Position numbers and translations under genes: made by a program. Under the pieces are notes generated by a model, which saw only the letters and a list, made by a program, of their open reading frames with translations, was not told the origin of the DNA and ran no database searches. Below are positions 53,459 through 62,998 of a stretch of 64,000 bases of DNA, piece by piece. The DNA lies in NCBI RefSeq assembly GCF_030036535.1, contig NZ_CP080387.1, positions 310,001 through 374,000 on the forward strand, given 5' to 3'. The stretch is from Agrobacterium cucumeris (GTDB taxonomy: Bacteria; Pseudomonadota; Alphaproteobacteria; Rhizobiales; Rhizobiaceae). The stretch's first letter is position 1. Each line of letters starts with the position of its first letter.

Positions 53459-55897
53459 ATGGTATCGACGTATCTCAGCTACGACCTCATCAACCGCGAT
53501 ATGAAGACGAGCATCTCGCGCGTGGCGCAGCAGGGTCTCATCGAGCGGCAGACGAAATATTACAAGGAAAACATCGGCAATGTGAAAAGCGTTGACGAGT
53601 TCCTGAATAATTATCAGCTCTATTCCTACGCCATGGATGCCTTCGGTCTCGGTGAGATGACCTACGCCAAGGCCTTCATGAAGAAGGTTCTGGAAAGCGA
53701 CCTGAACGACCAGAACAGCTTTGCCAACAAGCTGACCGATGAGCGCTACCGCGAATTCGCCGCAGCCTTCAACTTCACGGCGTCGACGAAGACCGTCCAG
53801 ACGGAGGCCCAGCTCGACAAGATGATCGGGCTTTACGGTACGTCGATATCTGATCTCGATAACAGCCTTTCGGAAGAAACGCGTTATTACAAGGCGATCA
53901 TCGGCTCTGTCACCAATGTGGATCAGCTGCTGCAGAATGACAGGGCCCGCGCCTATATTTTCCAGGTCTTCAGCATCGACGAGAAGACCTTTACCTATGC
54001 CCATATCCGCGGATTGATGACGAGTGACATCGCCGATCCCGATAGCTATCTCAACCAGAAATTCGGTGCCGCCTATAATGACGCGGTCGAAAAGCTGGCG
54101 ATGAAAGGCAATATCGAACTGCACGGGCAGGTCACGGCCCGCATCACCGCCATCGACACCTCGCTTGCGGGGACAGATCTGACCACCGAGCAGCGCACGG
54201 CGCTCGAGGCGGAAAAGGTGACGAGGCAGGATCAACTGACGCAGCTTGAAGCCGTGTTGCCACCGAAGAGCGAGTGGCAAGCGAAACTCGCCGCAATCAC
54301 GGCGGAGCAGACGAAGCTGTCGAACACCGTCACGCAATATAACAAGATGGCGCAGCTTGCGGCCGCCTTCGAGTTCAAGAACGACGGCACCGTGGCCGCT
54401 GGCGGAGCGCAGAAGGCCGACAACGTCAAAGTGATGACGGATGCCTATATCGCTAGCGCGCCGCGCGTGACGCCGACGGTCGCCACCCTGCACAGGGATT
54501 ATTTCGAATCGAAGATCGGCTCTATCAAGACGGTGGCCGAACTGACCTCGGATGCACGCCTTCTCAACTATATAAAGGTTGCTTTCGATCTGAACGATGT
54601 GACCATCGTCAAGGCGACGATCGAGAATATTCTGACCAGCGATCTGAGCGACCCGAACAACTACATCGCGACTTTCGGCAAGAACGACAAGCGCTACATC
54701 GCCATGAGAAATGCGTTCAACTTCCAGGCGGACGGAACGCTTGCCGCCGGCACGACGCCCCAGACGACGTTGCAGACCGCGACCACCACCAACGGCTATA
54801 TGACCCATTATAACGACAAGGATGACGCGGCCGACGCGAATGCGCTCAAACTGTTCAAGAGCGACATAAAAAGCGTCACATCCGTCAAGGACTTTCTCGA
54901 CAGTAGCGCGGTCTATAACTACGCGCTGAAGTCGGTCGGTCTCGACCCGGCCAAGGTGAATGTTTCCGATATCCGCAAGGTCCTTACCAGCGACCTGCAG
55001 GACAAGAAGAGCTACGTCTATACGCTGAAGGACGAGCGCTACGTCAAGCTGGCGGAGCTTTTCAACTTCAAGTCCGACGGGAGTTTGGGGTCTCCCGTTC
55101 TGGCCCAGTCGGAAATCGAAATGCAGACCATGTCGGCTGACTATATCAAGAAGAAGTCGGCATTCGGCACGGAGAAGGACAAGGAAGCGGCCAAGAAAGA
55201 GGCTGCATATTTCACCGCCGAGATGCAGAAGGTCAAGACGCTGAAGGACTTTCTGGCCAATGATCGCCTGACGAAATTTGCGATGGAATCACTGGGCATC
55301 GATCCGAAAACCGTGACGAAGGAACAGTTGGGAAAGATATTCTCTTCCAAGCTGGATGACAGCGAAAGCTACGTTAACAAGGAAATGGATCCGGTCTTCC
55401 GCCGCCTCGTCACCGCCTTCAACTTCGATACGGACGGCAATATCCTTCGCGAAGACCGCAGCTTGATCCAGACGCGGCGTGGCCTTTACGAGACGCTGGA
55501 CAATTACCTGACCCAGACGCTGGAAACGCAGGCGGGTGAAGAGAATGCCGGCGTGCGCCTGGCGCTCTATTTCAAGCGCATGGCGGCAGGAACGACGTCC
55601 TATTATTCCATCCTCGCCGACACCGCGATCCAGAATTTCATCAACACCACCTTTGGTATTCCCGATGAACTCGGCAACGCCCCGGTCGATACGCAGGTGT
55701 CGATGATGAAGAAATATTTCGACATCGAGGATTTTCAGGATCCGGAAAAAGTCAAGAAACTCGTCGCCCGTTTCACCATCATGTATGACAACGCGCAGAA
55801 TACCATGGATCCGATCATGATGCTGTTCAATGGCAGCGGCTCGGCGGGTATCAGCGGCGAAACGCTGCTGGCGGTCGCGTCCCTGCGGGCGCGTTAA
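53459..55897 (+). CDS. Large protein of five DUF1217 repeats
   Basis: An 812-residue protein in which the DUF1217 unit occurs five times. Each unit ends with a variant of SDLxDxxSYxxxL followed by a helix and an AFNF signature: SDLNDQNSFANKL, SDIADPDSYLNQK, SDLSDPNNYIATF, SDLQDKKSYVYTL and SKLDDSESYVNKE; AAAFNFTAS, MRNAFNFQADG, AELFNFKSDG and VTAFNFDTDG. A coiled-coil-like stretch (about residues 210-310) separates units 2 and 3. DUF1217 is common near rhizobial flagellar genes, but none is here. No signal peptide. AGAGGACATTCAG precedes the ATG at 53459. Function unknown. Confidence 0.85.
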   Translation: MVSTYLSYDLINRDMKTSISRVAQQGLIERQTKYYKENIGNVKSVDEFLNNYQLYSYAMDAFGLGEMTYAKAFMKKVLESDLNDQNSFANKLTDERYREFAAAFNFTASTKTVQTEAQLDKMIGLYGTSISDLDNSLSEETRYYKAIIGSVTNVDQLLQNDRARAYIFQVFSIDEKTFTYAHIRGLMTSDIADPDSYLNQKFGAAYNDAVEKLAMKGNIELHGQVTARITAIDTSLAGTDLTTEQRTALEAEKVTRQDQLTQLEAVLPPKSEWQAKLAAITAEQTKLSNTVTQYNKMAQLAAAFEFKNDGTVAAGGAQKADNVKVMTDAYIASAPRVTPTVATLHRDYFESKIGSIKTVAELTSDARLLNYIKVAFDLNDVTIVKATIENILTSDLSDPNNYIATFGKNDKRYIAMRNAFNFQADGTLAAGTTPQTTLQTATTTNGYMTHYNDKDDAADANALKLFKSDIKSVTSVKDFLDSSAVYNYALKSVGLDPAKVNVSDIRKVLTSDLQDKKSYVYTLKDERYVKLAELFNFKSDGSLGSPVLAQSEIEMQTMSADYIKKKSAFGTEKDKEAAKKEAAYFTAEMQKVKTLKDFLANDRLTKFAMESLGIDPKTVTKEQLGKIFSSKLDDSESYVNKEMDPVFRRLVTAFNFDTDGNILREDRSLIQTRRGLYETLDNYLTQTLETQAGEENAGVRLALYFKRMAAGTTSYYSILADTAIQNFINTTFGIPDELGNAPVDTQVSMMKKYFDIEDFQDPEKVKKLVARFTIMYDNAQNTMDPIMMLFNGSGSAGISGETLLAVASLRAR

Positions 55898-55920
55898 GGG
55901 GAACACGCAAACGCGTAACA

Positions 55921-55953
55921 GAAAGGCCGGAACTTACCCCGGCCTTTCTATTT
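55921..55953 (+). terminator. Terminator after the DUF1217 gene
   Basis: Stem GAAAGGCCGG/CCGGCCTTTC with an eight-base loop and a TATTTGTATT tail, between the convergent DUF1217 and LysR genes. Confidence 0.8.
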
Positions 55954-55964
55954 GTATTATCCGT

Positions 55965-56915
55965 TCACCACCCTGGCAGCATGTGCCCGGCGCGCAGGCG
56001 CGGCATCTTCGGGTAGGTCTTCACGTCACTGTCCATTTCGTCGGCGACGTTCATCGGCGAGATGTTGTCGAGGCAGGCGGTGATGTGGTCGGTAATCGCA
56101 TTCACCAGCGAGGGGGAAAGGCCCGGCCGTTTCATCAGGCCGATCTGCACCGGCGGCAGCGGTGGGAAACCGTCGGCGGCGGTCAGAACCTTCATGCCGG
56201 TGCGCAACGCCGATTCCGGCAGCACCGAGACGGCCATGCCGGCCAGCACGGCGGCGGCCACCACCGTGGAAGACCAGCTGGTGAACAGAACCTGATAATC
56301 CCGCCCGTCGGCATCGAGCGCCGAACAGGCAAGCTGCCGCCAGTGGCAGTCGCGCCGGCCGACGGCAAGCGGCACCGGCGCGTCATCCTTCAGCGGATGG
56401 TTGGCGGAAGCGACCCAGCAGAGCGGTTCGGTGCGAACCACGTCCGAAGAACGGGCGCGGGGATTGTGGGTGACCAGCGCAATATCCAGCTCGCCGCGCG
56501 CCATTTTTTCGGCAAGGCTGACCGAAGGTTCGCAGACGATGTAAAGCTCGACATTCGGATGGGTCTTGGCGAAACGGCCGATGATTTCCGGCATGTAACG
56601 GTCGGCATAGTCATCGGGCGTGCCGATGCGCAATGTACCTTCGAGCCGGTTGTCGTCAAAGGCGGCGATCGCCTCGTTGTTGAGGCGGATGATACGGCGG
56701 GCGTAATTCATCAGCTTTTCGCCCTCCGCCGTCAGGCGGTTGCCACGCCCGTCCTTGGCGAAAAGCTGTTTGCCGATCCGCTCCTCAAGCCGCCGCATCT
56801 GCATGGAGACGGCGGATTGTGTCTTGAAAACGCGGTCGGCGGCTTTAGTGAAGCTGCCCGTATCGACGATGGCGATGAAGGTGTGCAGCTGATCTATATC
56901 GAGAGGTGCGGACAT
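55965..56915 (-). CDS. LysR-family transcriptional regulator
   Basis: A 316-residue regulator with a standard N-terminal winged HTH (IDQLHTFIAIVDTGSFTKAA, KTQSAVSMQMRRLEERIGKQ, LTAEGEKLMNYARRI) and a full-length effector domain (LRIGTPDDYADRYMPEIIGR, GELDIALVTHNPR). No pathway is implied by the neighbours: the DUF1127 gene is divergent from it, and may be its target. The effector is unknown. Confidence 0.93.
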   Translation of the reverse strand: MSAPLDIDQLHTFIAIVDTGSFTKAADRVFKTQSAVSMQMRRLEERIGKQLFAKDGRGNRLTAEGEKLMNYARRIIRLNNEAIAAFDDNRLEGTLRIGTPDDYADRYMPEIIGRFAKTHPNVELYIVCEPSVSLAEKMARGELDIALVTHNPRARSSDVVRTEPLCWVASANHPLKDDAPVPLAVGRRDCHWRQLACSALDADGRDYQVLFTSWSSTVVAAAVLAGMAVSVLPESALRTGMKVLTAADGFPPLPPVQIGLMKRPGLSPSLVNAITDHITACLDNISPMNVADEMDSDVKTYPKMPRLRAGHMLPGW

Positions 56916-57117
56916 GGATGGTCATCCATCAGAATGATTGATGTCTTACATTAGAAACATTCGTTGGACTGATCAATAGTCTTGCGACATTTTGACTTCA
57001 AGCAAATCAATCTCAACCACGGGCCGGCGAAACGCTGGGCCCCAACCCAAGGCAGCTTCTCGCGCGTGGTGCGTCGGGGGCGGTGCCGCATCGTGCCGTT
57101 ACGGAAGGATAAGTGTC

Positions 57118-57411
57118 ATGCGCACGGCAGAACGGAGAATGGAACTGGAACTTGCAACCACAAGGCAGAGCGACACCCTGCGTCGCATCGTCTTCGGTGG
57201 TGCTTCGGCCGTGAAAACGTTTTTGCAGCGCATTTACAATCGTATCGTCGCCAATGGGCTGACCGAGCTTGACGACCGCCTTCTTGCCGATATCGGGCTG
57301 GCGCATTCGGACGTGCGGGACGCGCTTAATACCGGCCTGTTCGAAGATCCGACCGCTCATCTGACCCGCGCCGCACGCAAGCGGGCAGTGACACGGTTCA
57401 AGACGCCGTAA
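57118..57411 (+). CDS. DUF1127 domain small protein
   Basis: A 97-residue protein. Residues about 30-75 hold the DUF1127/YjiS-type domain: TFLQRIYNRIVANGLTELDD, RLLADIGLAHSDVRDAL, with the Asp-rich turn and the IG(L)xxxD motif. The N-terminus is charged, the C-terminus is basic (RAARKRAVTRF). In Agrobacterium DUF1127 proteins affect phosphate and carbon metabolism and RNA turnover in reported work, but this copy is not characterised. GGAAGGA lies upstream of the ATG. Divergent from the LysR gene. Confidence 0.85.
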   Translation: MRTAERRMELELATTRQSDTLRRIVFGGASAVKTFLQRIYNRIVANGLTELDDRLLADIGLAHSDVRDALNTGLFEDPTAHLTRAARKRAVTRFKTP

Positions 57412-57508
57412 ATCAAACTTGCGCAGTTCCAGCGGGCCTCCAGCGGCTGGAACTGCTTCGAACCCAAGAGTTTTCCCCGCAGGGTGATTTGCCAATAGCC
57501 CTGCCTTT

Positions 57509-57546
57509 GCCCGGTGTCAGGCCCCTCGGCCGCGCCGGGCTTTTTT
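57509..57546 (+). terminator. Terminator after the DUF1127 gene
   Basis: Outer stem GCCCGG/CCGGGC with a smaller inner hairpin, followed by TTTTTT. An unrelated T-less hairpin (GCAGTTCCAGC/GCTGGAACTGC) lies upstream at 57423-57453. Confidence 0.75.
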
Positions 57547-57610
57547 GTGGCTTCGCTTTGCCTGCGTTTACGCGGCTCCCTGACCCTACAATGAGGTTCG
57601 CCGGGATATC

Positions 57611-58984
57611 TTAATACTGATATTCTTCGAACACCGGCAGCACAGAGCCGCCCCAGCGTCCGTTATAGAGCGCCAGCAGGTCTTCGGCGAGCGTGGTCTT
57701 CTTGGCCAGCACCTCGTCCAGCGACGAAAGGAACACGGTCTCGTCCTGGCCTTCGCCGTTCAGCCTGTTACGGTTTTTAAGGCCGGTGCGGGAAATATCG
57801 ACAACCTCGCGGGCGATACCCAGAAGCGGCTTGCCGGCGATCTCGGCGGAAAGGCCCTTGACCGGCACGGCGTCGCGAAGTGCGATCACCTCGTCGAAGC
57901 TCCAGCCGGCGGTCAGCGCATCGGCAGCGTCAAGCGCTTCCTGATTATAAAGAAGGCCAACCCAGAAAGCCGGCAGGGCGCAGATGCGCCTCCAAGGGCC
58001 GCCATCGGCGCCGCGCATTTCGAGGAAACGCTTCAGGCGCACATCCGGGAAGAGGGTGGAGAGATGGTTTGTCCAGTCACCCATGGTCGGCTGCCAATCG
58101 GCGATTTCGCCCTTCAGCGCACCGTTCATGAACTGACGGAAGGTAACATGGGTGCAATCATGATATTTGCTGTCGCGCACGATGAAATACATCGGCACAT
58201 CAAGCGCCCATTCGACATAGTCCTTGAAGCCGAAATCGTCGTTGAAGGTAAAGGGCAGCACGCCGGAACGCTGATTGTCGGTGTCGCGCCAGATATCGCC
58301 GCGCCAAGAGAGAAGGCCGTTCGGCTTGCCTTCGGTAAAGGGCGAGGAGGCAAACAGTGCGGTTGCCAGCGATTGCAGCTTCATGGAAACGCGCATCTTC
58401 TGGCGCATATCCGCTTCGGAGGAAAAGTCGAGGTTCACCTGGATCGTACAGGTGCGATACATCATGTCGAGACCCTTGGTCCCGACCTTCGGCATATAAC
58501 GCGTCATGATCGCATAGCGTGATTTGGGCATATGCGGTGTTTCGTCATAGCTCCACAGCGGGCTGCCGCCGATGCCGAGGAAACGGATGCCCATCGGCTC
58601 GGCCACTTCGCGAAGGGTCGCCAGATGCTGGTTGGATTCCTTGCAGGTCTGGTGCAGGTTTTCGAGAGGTGCGCCCGATAGTTCGAACTGGCCGCCCGGC
58701 TCGATGGAGATGGCCCCCATGCCGTGCTGTTCGCCAAGCCCGATGATGTTCTCACCATCCATGATCGGCTCCCAGCCGAGCTTGGCCTGCATGCCCTTCA
58801 GAAGGGCGGAAATGCTGGCCTCGCCGAAATAGGGAACGGGGCTGTTGTCCTCACGGAAGAATGCAAATTTCTCGTGCTCGGTGCCGATGCGGAAATCGGT
58901 TTCGGCTTTGTTACCGCCCGCCAGATAGTCTGTAAGCTCCGTGACGGAGGAGAGGGGTGTCTGGTCGGTCGTGTCGCGTGCCAT
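57611..58984 (-). CDS. gshA: Glutamate-cysteine ligase, plant-type
   Basis: First enzyme of glutathione synthesis. The 457-residue length and sequence fit the plant/alphaproteobacterial class, which is distinct from E. coli GshA: FRIGTEHEKFAFF, GLGEQHGMGAISIEPGGQFE, LSGAPLENLHQTC, the MTRYMPKVGTKGLDMMYRTC stretch and IQVNLDFSSE. The conserved cysteines that control activity by redox state in plant enzymes are partly absent. It lies 118 bases downstream of rsmE in the same direction. Confidence 0.95.
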   Translation of the reverse strand: MARDTTDQTPLSSVTELTDYLAGGNKAETDFRIGTEHEKFAFFREDNSPVPYFGEASISALLKGMQAKLGWEPIMDGENIIGLGEQHGMGAISIEPGGQFELSGAPLENLHQTCKESNQHLATLREVAEPMGIRFLGIGGSPLWSYDETPHMPKSRYAIMTRYMPKVGTKGLDMMYRTCTIQVNLDFSSEADMRQKMRVSMKLQSLATALFASSPFTEGKPNGLLSWRGDIWRDTDNQRSGVLPFTFNDDFGFKDYVEWALDVPMYFIVRDSKYHDCTHVTFRQFMNGALKGEIADWQPTMGDWTNHLSTLFPDVRLKRFLEMRGADGGPWRRICALPAFWVGLLYNQEALDAADALTAGWSFDEVIALRDAVPVKGLSAEIAGKPLLGIAREVVDISRTGLKNRNRLNGEGQDETVFLSSLDEVLAKKTTLAEDLLALYNGRWGGSVLPVFEEYQY

Positions 58985-59102
58985 GGCTTACCTTGTTATG
59001 ACGTCTCTGTTGCGGCGAGGCATATGATTGGCAGATAGAGCCGGATCGCATCCGGAGGCAAATGAATTTCTTTTAAAGATGCATCAAGCGTAATATTCCA
59101 CC

Positions 59103-59840
59103 TCAGTTCCAGTCACCGATGGTCGCCTGAATGACCGCCAATGCTGCGACGGCGGCCGTATCCGCCCTCAGGATGCGCGGCCCGAGCGGAATGGGGGTAA
59201 CGAAGGCGAGATTGCGCAGAAGTTCCCGTTCTTCCTCGGAAAACCCGCCTTCCGGGCCAACCAGCAGGGCAATTTTACGTTCCTTGATGGATTGCAGAAC
59301 CGGCAGCGGGTTTTGTCCCGCATCGCCTTCGTCGCAATAGATGATGCGCCGGTCCTGCGGCCAGTTCTCCAGCATGTCTTTCAGCTTCACCGGCTCGGCG
59401 ACATCAGGCAGAGACAGAATGCCGCATTGTTCGGCGGCCTCGACAGCGTTGGCGCGCAGTTTCTCGGTGTTGTGGATCTTGCCCTGAACATGCTGCGTCA
59501 TCACTGGCTGCAACAGGCCGGCACCCATTTCGACCGCCTTCTGCACCAGATAATCCATGCGCCCGACCTTCAACGGTGCAAAGAGATAATGCAGATCCGA
59601 CGCGTCCGGCTGTGGCCGCGTCTGCTCCAGGGGGACGAGAACGATCTTCTTGCGGCTCGGAAAGGACAGTTTCGCCTTCCACTCGCCGTCGCGGCCGTTG
59701 AACAGCAGAATCTCCGCCCCATCCGTCATGCGCAGCACATTGGCGAGATAGTTGAACTGTTCGCCCGTCGCCTCCAGTGCCATGTCCGTAGCAAGTGGGG
59801 CTTCGATAAACAGACGTTGCATCCGGAAATTTGCGCGCAT
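59103..59840 (-). CDS. rsmE: 16S rRNA (uracil1498-N3)-methyltransferase
   Basis: SPOUT-class methyltransferase of the small subunit rRNA. The 245-residue protein has the PUA-like N-terminus ([31 protein letters not shown]) and the knotted SAM site [17 protein letters not shown] with the trailing [19 protein letters not shown] 59840 is used; ATG 59822 gives the shorter family-like start. The open frame runs well upstream into the pit gene without a ribosome site. It follows pit by 17 bases and so is probably on its transcript. Confidence 0.94.
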   Translation of the reverse strand: MRANFRMQRLFIEAPLATDMALEATGEQFNYLANVLRMTDGAEILLFNGRDGEWKAKLSFPSRKKIVLVPLEQTRPQPDASDLHYLFAPLKVGRMDYLVQKAVEMGAGLLQPVMTQHVQGKIHNTEKLRANAVEAAEQCGILSLPDVAEPVKLKDMLENWPQDRRIIYCDEGDAGQNPLPVLQSIKERKIALLVGPEGGFSEEERELLRNLAFVTPIPLGPRILRADTAAVAALAVIQATIGDWN

Positions 59841-59857
59841 GGGATTTGGTTTCGGGT

Positions 59858-61339
59858 TCACAGAAAGATGGAAGACATCAGCCAGTACAGCAGCGCCGCA
59901 AGCGTGGCGCTTGCGGGAACGGTGACCAGCCAGGCAGCGATGATCGTCATGAAGTGGGAACGACGGACAAGGTAGCGGCGGCGCACCTCGGAAGGATTGT
60001 CGGCAAACCGTGCGGTCCGGCGGATATCCCCGGTGCCCGCATTGACGAGTTCCTGCCGCCGGCGCGATGACTGTGTGTACCATTCACGGAAGAAACCGAC
60101 GCCGAATACCGCGCCGATTGCCGTATGGGTAGTGCTGACCGGCAGGCCGAAGCGTGAGGCGACAAGAACGGTGAGCGCGGTGGCCACGGAAACACAAAAG
60201 GCGCGCATGGGATTAAGCTTGGTGATCTGCTCACCGACAAGGCGGATGAGGCGCGGGCCATAAAGCAAAATACCGAAGGAAAGGCCGAATGCGCCGACCA
60301 GCATCACCCAGAGTGGTGCGCGGGCGGACGTCTCCACCGCTTCGTTGTGCAATGCCCGCACGATGGCCACCACCGGGCCGATGGCGTTGGAAACGTCATT
60401 TGCCCCGTGCGCGAAGGACATCAATCCCGCGGCGAGCACGAGCGGCCATTGGAACAGCGTTCGCAGCGACTGGTTGCGGTTCTCCAGCCCTTGCGATTGT
60501 TTGCGGATGATCGGCACGCAGAGACGCCAGGCAACGAGGCCGGTCACGAGCCCGATGAGGCTGGCATGGCCCAATGACACATGCATGAGCTGCCGCAGCC
60601 CCACCCAGATGAGATAGGCCGCAAAAACCCCCGCCATCAGGCCGATAAGAACAGGCACCCACAGCCGCGCGGCTTCGATCTTGTCCTCGCGGTAGATGAT
60701 GCATTCCTTGATGAAGGCAAGGATGAGGATGGCGATGGCGGCACTGATGAAGGGTGCCAGCACCCATGCGAAGGCAATGCTGCCGAGCGACAGCCAGTCG
60801 ACTGCACCGATGCCATACGCGGCCATGCCCGCACCCGCAACGCCGCCAACCACCGTATGGGTGGTGGAAATCGGCGCTTTGGTCCAGGTGGAAAGATTGA
60901 CGAGAAGGCCGGCGGCGAGAAGTGCCGACAGCATCGCCCAGGAAAATGCGGTCCTGTCGGGAATGGTCTGGACGTTGATGATCCCGCTGGAAATGGTTTC
61001 GACCACATTGCCGCCGGTGATGAGGGCACCGGCGATCTCGCAGATGGCGGCAATGATGAGTGCTGCGGCAAGCGGCAGGGCCTTGGCGCCAACCGCCGGG
61101 CCGACATTGTTCGTTACGTCGTTCGCGCCGATATTGATCGCCATATAGGCGCCAATGGCGACGGCGGCGATGATGATGACCGAGCCGTCGGTGCCTGTGA
61201 CGAAGGCACCGGCAAATATCGCCGCCAGGACAACGAACATGAACCCAGCGCCAAGGCCGGCAAGCTGCTGCGTGACGTGCAGCGTCGCCTCTTCGACACG
61301 GGTGATCTTGTCGAGATCCTTGTCGAGCGTCGGTTTCAT
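59858..61339 (-). CDS. pit: Low-affinity inorganic phosphate transporter, Pit family
   Basis: A 493-residue proton-coupled phosphate permease with about 10-12 spans. Both Pit signatures are present: first [20 protein letters not shown], second [20 protein letters not shown], each followed by the typical [12 protein letters not shown] / [12 protein letters not shown] block. The start at 61339 gives [12 protein letters not shown]; the frame stays open 21 residues upstream. A 24-residue loop segment ([20 protein letters not shown]) between spans is longer than usual. No PhoU-like gene is adjacent. Confidence 0.94.
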   Translation of the reverse strand: MKPTLDKDLDKITRVEEATLHVTQQLAGLGAGFMFVVLAAIFAGAFVTGTDGSVIIIAAVAIGAYMAINIGANDVTNNVGPAVGAKALPLAAALIIAAICEIAGALITGGNVVETISSGIINVQTIPDRTAFSWAMLSALLAAGLLVNLSTWTKAPISTTHTVVGGVAGAGMAAYGIGAVDWLSLGSIAFAWVLAPFISAAIAILILAFIKECIIYREDKIEAARLWVPVLIGLMAGVFAAYLIWVGLRQLMHVSLGHASLIGLVTGLVAWRLCVPIIRKQSQGLENRNQSLRTLFQWPLVLAAGLMSFAHGANDVSNAIGPVVAIVRALHNEAVETSARAPLWVMLVGAFGLSFGILLYGPRLIRLVGEQITKLNPMRAFCVSVATALTVLVASRFGLPVSTTHTAIGAVFGVGFFREWYTQSSRRRQELVNAGTGDIRRTARFADNPSEVRRRYLVRRSHFMTIIAAWLVTVPASATLAALLYWLMSSIFL

Positions 61340-61526
61340 GTTCGATGGTGGCTTTATTGCCAATTCAGACCTCGTTTGCCAACATTCCCTCTCGTCCGGC
61401 AATGTCGCAGGTTGAAGGCAATTTTACAGAAAGACTGTTACATCTCGCACATCTTTCCAAAATGAAAGACGATAAAAGCCATGTTGGAAAAACAAACTGC
61501 ACATTGCCACGCTTCGGGCGTCGGCG

Positions 61527-62006
61527 CTATTTCGAATGCGCCATCCGCTTGTCGAAAGCGAGCATCAGCGCCTTCAGTTCCGGCTCATTAACCCGCCTGT
61601 TTGCTTCCTGTGGAGTGACCCATTCCAGCTTTCTGGAGTCTCTTTCGGGAAAGCTCTCCTGCATTTCCGAGACTTCGAGCAGATGCACCTGAACCCTGCA
61701 CGGCACGTTGACGCCGCTGTTCAGTTTTTTCTCATATTCATAAAAGCCGAAGGGAGCCTTCTCTACCGTGCCTTTGACACCGGCTTCTTCATAGGCTTCC
61801 TGTTCGGCCACCGCATGGGCCTTCTTGCCGCCCATCGGCCAGCCCTTGGGAATGACCCATCGTCCCGTATCCCTGCTGGTCAACAGCAGAACTTCCGGCT
61901 CCGGATGTTTTTTGGACAATCGATAGCACAGCGCCGCATATTGCTGTCGCGGCGGTCTGCGCAACATCAAGCCAACGTCTGTCGCCAATCGATTCAAAAT
62001 CTTCAA
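61527..62006 (-). CDS. NUDIX hydrolase
   Basis: A 159-residue pyrophosphohydrolase. The Nudix box GWPMGGKKAHAVAEQEAYEE then AGVKG fits GX5EX7REUXEEXGU with a variant start. It resembles the small group that removes pyrophosphate from dinucleoside polyphosphates. The start is uncertain: TTG 62006 (MKILNRLATDVGLML) has AAGGA upstream and a family-like N-terminus; ATG 61970 is the conservative alternative. The gene is 100 bases downstream of mfppB on the same strand. Confidence 0.87.
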   Translation of the reverse strand: MKILNRLATDVGLMLRRPPRQQYAALCYRLSKKHPEPEVLLLTSRDTGRWVIPKGWPMGGKKAHAVAEQEAYEEAGVKGTVEKAPFGFYEYEKKLNSGVNVPCRVQVHLLEVSEMQESFPERDSRKLEWVTPQEANRRVNEPELKALMLAFDKRMAHSK

Positions 62007-62227
62007 TCCGTATAAATCCTTGTTTGCCGGGTAGTGATAATTGCTAATATAGATACACTGTATGTTCCGCCAATCCCCCTTCATCCATAACCCACTATTG
62101 TCTTCATGCTGATGAAGATTAAGGGGCACAGATGGAGGCGAACGGAAGCTTGCCGGGGTTCCCGGTTTAACAGCCGATTGCGGAATTCCGTATCTGTCTG
62201 CTTCAGGTCATTCGGAACGCGAACCGC

Positions 62228-62998
62228 TCAACGGTTGCGGCCGGAATTGCGCTGGCCCGCATCCAGTCCCCAATGTCGGAGGCCTTCCATCACACCATCC
62301 GCTTCAGTCGCGCCCGAGAGGTAAAACCGGCTATTGCGGTTTGCCAGGGAAACAAGTTCCGGCAAGGCATTGCCAACGATCACACCGCGAACGTCATTTA
62401 ACTCGAACATCGCTCGATCATTGCCAGTATCGCCCGCAACGACCGATTCGTCGAGACCGATATGCAGTTGTCCACATAACCATGCCAGTGCGGCACCCTT
62501 GTCGGCGGCCTTTGGCAATATGTCGAGGTCGCGACCGCTGGAATAAACGATGCGGGCATCGATATCAGCCGCCAGCAGCGCGTTTTCAATATCGGCAAGC
62601 GCCTTTTCATCGGCATCATGCAGGAACCAGCTGGATTTGAGGCCATGCTGATATTGCTCTTCCTGCATCGTCACATCGGCTATGCGGCCCATGACATCGG
62701 CAATCCGCTTCGGATCGAAGCCGGTGCCGAGTGAGTGCCTGTAAGCGCTTTCCAGTTCGCTGCGCTCCTTGGCATGCAGCATGGTTCCAACACCGCCGAT
62801 GATATAATCGGGCGGTGGCAGCGGCACCTCTTCCAACAGCGCAAGCTGGTCATCGACCAGCCTGCCGCTGTTAAAGACCAGAACCGGACGATACTCGTCC
62901 GGCAATGATTGCCAGAAATCGCGGAACCGGCGCGTGGCATCGTTGTTGCCGACAACGGTTCCGTCGAGATCGGTGGAAAAAAGGCGAAGTGGTCTCAA
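62228..62998 (-). CDS. mfppB: Mannosylfructose-phosphate phosphatase (HAD, SPP-like)
   Basis: A 256-residue HAD-superfamily phosphatase of the sucrose-phosphate phosphatase group. Motif I LFSTDLDGTVVGNN, motif II FNSGR, the Lys in ADKGAALAWL and motif IV AGDTGNDRAMFEL are visible. In A. tumefaciens an MfppB enzyme of this kind removes phosphate from mannosylfructose-6-phosphate made by MfpsA. The ATG overlaps the stop of mfpsA (ATGA), so the pair is translationally coupled. Sucrose-6-phosphate phosphatase is the alternative by family alone, but the glycosyltransferase neighbour fits mannosylfructose. Confidence 0.85.
   Translation of the reverse strand: MRPLRLFSTDLDGTVVGNNDATRRFRDFWQSLPDEYRPVLVFNSGRLVDDQLALLEEVPLPPPDYIIGGVGTMLHAKERSELESAYRHSLGTGFDPKRIADVMGRIADVTMQEEQYQHGLKSSWFLHDADEKALADIENALLAADIDARIVYSSGRDLDILPKAADKGAALAWLCGQLHIGLDESVVAGDTGNDRAMFELNDVRGVIVGNALPELVSLANRNSRFYLSGATEADGVMEGLRHWGLDAGQRNSGRNR

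Noticed and set aside
53300..54808. 502-residue open frame on the minus strand inside the DUF1217 gene
   Set aside because: Shadow of the repeated helical protein; Arg/His-rich sequence without family features.
61340..61526. PhoB box upstream of pit
   Set aside because: I looked for paired CTGTCAT-like repeats 11 bases apart and found only single imperfect halves.
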